Source: Lacibacter cauensis
GTDB taxonomy: Bacteria; Bacteroidota; Bacteroidia; Chitinophagales; Chitinophagaceae
Assembly (NCBI RefSeq): GCF_007830055.1
Contig: NZ_VLLE01000004.1
Coordinates: 153,248-217,247, forward strand
DNA length: 64,000 nucleotides
Reading direction: 5' to 3'
The translations under genes were made by a program, and so were the position numbers. The notes below the pieces were generated by a model. That model was not told the DNA's origin. It searched no databases and saw nothing but the letters and a program-made list of their open reading frames with translations. Within the stretch, counting starts at the first letter, position 1. The number at the start of each line of letters is the position of its first letter. Below, piece after piece: positions 62,523 through 64,000 of the stretch.

Positions 62523-63173
62523 TTACATCTGCACTTTTGCGCCATAAGCCAAGTCGCCTGCATCGCCAAGGCCGGGTACTATATAGCCTTTGGCTGTTAA
62601 CTCATCGTCAATTGCACCGCACCAGATCGTTACTTTGGGCTCGCTGCGCAGCACATACTCAATACCTACCGTGCAGGCAATGGCGCATACAATATGAATT
62701 TCTGAAGGCAAACCTTCATCCCGTAAATATTGGACGGTCTTTACCAAAGAACTTCCTGTTGCAAGCATGGGATCTGCAATAATCACCACCCTGTTTTCGA
62801 GGCTGGGACAACTTACATAGTCCAGACTTATTTCAAAGCTACCATCCCGGTGATGTTTACGGTAGGCAGAAATGAATGCATTATCGGCTCTGTCGAAATA
62901 ATTGAGCAATCCCTGATGTAACGGCAAACCTGCCCTTAAAATTGTGGCAAGCACCGGTTGAGCCTTCAGCATTTTGGTGGGAGCAGTGCCTAAAGGCGTG
63001 GTAATTTCCTTTTCTTCCCACTCCAGTTGCTTGCTTATTTCATACGCCGCTATTTCACCGATACGTTCAAGATTTCTGCGAAAACGCATGCGGTCGGTCT
63101 GAATGTCGGTACTTCTTAACTCGCCGACCCAGTTTGATACGAGCGAATGTTGCTCACTTAAATTGATTACCAT
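62523..63173 (-). CDS. upp: Uracil phosphoribosyltransferase
   Basis: It makes UMP from uracil and PRPP in pyrimidine salvage. The 216 residues show HSLVSNWVGELRSTDIQTDR, LRAGLPLHQGLLNYFDRA, the PRPP loop IADPMLATGSSLVKTVQYL and the C-terminal uracil-binding region GLGDAGDLAYG. It is cytosolic. It lies upstream of and in the same direction as the PorP/SprF gene, but the 132-bp gap suggests separate transcripts. Confidence 0.95.
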   Translation of the reverse strand: MVINLSEQHSLVSNWVGELRSTDIQTDRMRFRRNLERIGEIAAYEISKQLEWEEKEITTPLGTAPTKMLKAQPVLATILRAGLPLHQGLLNYFDRADNAFISAYRKHHRDGSFEISLDYVSCPSLENRVVIIADPMLATGSSLVKTVQYLRDEGLPSEIHIVCAIACTVGIEYVLRSEPKVTIWCGAIDDELTAKGYIVPGLGDAGDLAYGAKVQM

Positions 63174-63333
63174 AGTGCTGAATATTTCAAAAAAACGACC
63201 CCGAAAACAATGCAGTTTGAAGGTATCTACTGCATCAATAGCTTTGCAGCCGTATTTTTACAAATCTAACAGATAATATTGTGAACAGGATTGACTTACA
63301 AATAATTTCTGCAATCCTAAAAACCCATCATAT

Positions 63334-63939
63334 ATGATTTACCGGGCCCTTGGTTTAGCCAGCAATGCAGCCACACAAAGTTTAGAACTTGTTTTTGCTT
63401 CGTTTGAAGTAAGCGGACAAAAATGGGCCGTAGAAATCAGGCATACCAATTCGGTAGCTTATCCTGCCGAACTGTGGAATAAACTTGCAGGTGCCGCACA
63501 ACTTCCGGCAGTTGATTATTTGCAAGTGCATGTTGATTACGGGCATTGGGTGGCAGCACAGGCCAAACAGTTTATTGATGATCACCAGCTCGATTACCAG
63601 GTACAGCTCATTGGTTTGATGGGGCACACGGCCATCAACTCTCCGGCAACAAAAATGAGTCATGCGTTGGGCGATGGCGCTGCAGTAGCTGCTGTAACCG
63701 GTGTAAATGTGGTAAGCGATTTCCGCAATATTAATCTTGCACTCGAAGGTAAAGGCGAACCTGTTTTTGCGTTGGCTGAAAGCTTGCTGGCAGCTCCTGA
63801 ACAAGTAAATCATGATGCATTTTACTCGGCATTCTTTGCCTTGCTCCGCTGGCGTGAAGAAAACAATCTGCATGCTGCCGATACCGGCGCACTCCGCAAC
63901 AGCATTGGCGGTGCGGTTTGGGTTGGACAAGAATGGTAA
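63334..63939 (+). CDS. N-terminal half of anhydro-N-acetylmuramic acid kinase, catalytically eroded
   Basis: A 201-residue protein that aligns by eye with the first ~200 residues of AnmK (about 370 in the active enzyme): VDYGHWVAAQAKQFIDD, LIGLMGHTAINSP and TGVNVVSDFRNINLALEGKGEPV. The N-terminal ATP-site MSGTSxDG is replaced by LASNAATQS, and the conserved Asp in the DFRxxDxALGGQGAP block is Asn. The C-terminal half is absent. It is therefore a pseudoenzyme or a decayed gene. A TACG-type repeat starts 9 bp after its stop. Confidence 0.75.
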   Translation: MIYRALGLASNAATQSLELVFASFEVSGQKWAVEIRHTNSVAYPAELWNKLAGAAQLPAVDYLQVHVDYGHWVAAQAKQFIDDHQLDYQVQLIGLMGHTAINSPATKMSHALGDGAAVAAVTGVNVVSDFRNINLALEGKGEPVFALAESLLAAPEQVNHDAFYSAFFALLRWREENNLHAADTGALRNSIGGAVWVGQEW

Positions 63940-63948
63940 GGGGAAGGA

Positions 63949-63975
63949 CGAACTTAGAAGTACGTGGTACGAATG
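63949..63975. repeat. TACG-type dispersed repeat, copy 4
   Basis: ACGAACTTAGAAGTACG then TGGTACGAATG. It is the same family as 25840-25871. Confidence 0.7.
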
Positions 63976-64000
63976 TGTCTACATCAAACGTCCTCGTCGG

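Noticed and set aside
1-64000. CRISPR array, prophage, transposase, tRNA or rRNA
   Set aside because: I looked for regular direct repeats with spacers, phage structural genes, transposase motifs and tRNA cloverleaf patterns and found none.

Overview
The window is a stretch of chromosome from a member of the Bacteroidota, most likely family Chitinophagaceae. The evidence is a PorP/SprF-type T9SS protein, type IX secretion C-terminal domains on two large secreted proteins, many SPII lipoproteins, a TonB-receptor-like outer-membrane barrel, a primary sigma factor without region 1.1, promoter boxes of the Bacteroidota TAnnTTTG type, and few Shine-Dalgarno sequences. The genus cannot be fixed from this sequence. 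I see no prophage, transposase, CRISPR array, tRNA or rRNA. The gene set is mostly core and metabolic, and the intergenic DNA is rich in short palindromic and dispersed repeats.

Layout. 1-6 kb: the C-terminal part of a T9SS-exported BNR/propeller protein, two small envelope proteins, rlmN, and a PA14-FN3-sugar dehydrogenase-T9SS fusion. 6-10.2 kb (minus strand): a 6-bladed-propeller protein overlapping a TonB-like outer-membrane barrel. 10.4-16.8 kb: two pseudouridine synthases, a 1-Cys peroxiredoxin, DNA polymerase IV and three unknown proteins. 17-22.9 kb: a TPR-CHAT protease, a PKD surface protein, an ECF-like sigma factor and a membrane anti-sigma/TPR protein. 23.3-31.6 kb: a fasciclin lipoprotein, an esterase, rimM, rpsP, ffh, a GT2 enzyme and small envelope proteins. 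31.7-43.9 kb: adenine deaminase, a DUF5916 protein, a large BNR protein, a GT-C membrane enzyme, trmD and an S4 protein. 44-54 kb: a DPP-IV-like peptidase, an amidohydrolase, an M20 dipeptidase, an EEP nuclease, an exported superoxide dismutase, an LptF/G permease and two small proteins. 54-64 kb: primary sigma factor, ArnT-like enzyme, RsmI-like methyltransferase, CysZ-like protein, AAG glycosylase, SLC13 transporter, a 967-bp gene-free repeat region, PorP/SprF, upp and a catalytically eroded half of anhydro-MurNAc kinase.

The most interesting locus is 16988-22887. A periplasmic, membrane-anchored TPR-CHAT caspase-like protease and a PKD-domain protein are divergently transcribed from a sigma factor and its overlapping single-pass anti-sigma factor, which carries periplasmic TPRs. 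The topology suggests that CHAT proteolysis, possibly of the anti-sigma factor, releases the sigma factor. The logic resembles the CRISPR-associated Craspase/Csx30/sigma system but without CRISPR. This model is inference.

Other items of note are a family of promoter boxes that almost touch the start codon (rlmN, rimM, trmD, GT2), a TACG-type dispersed repeat sitting at the rimM and trmD promoters, several families of palindromic intergenic elements, and a low-C, GG-rich repeat tract ahead of two tandem terminators at 60.4-61.35 kb.
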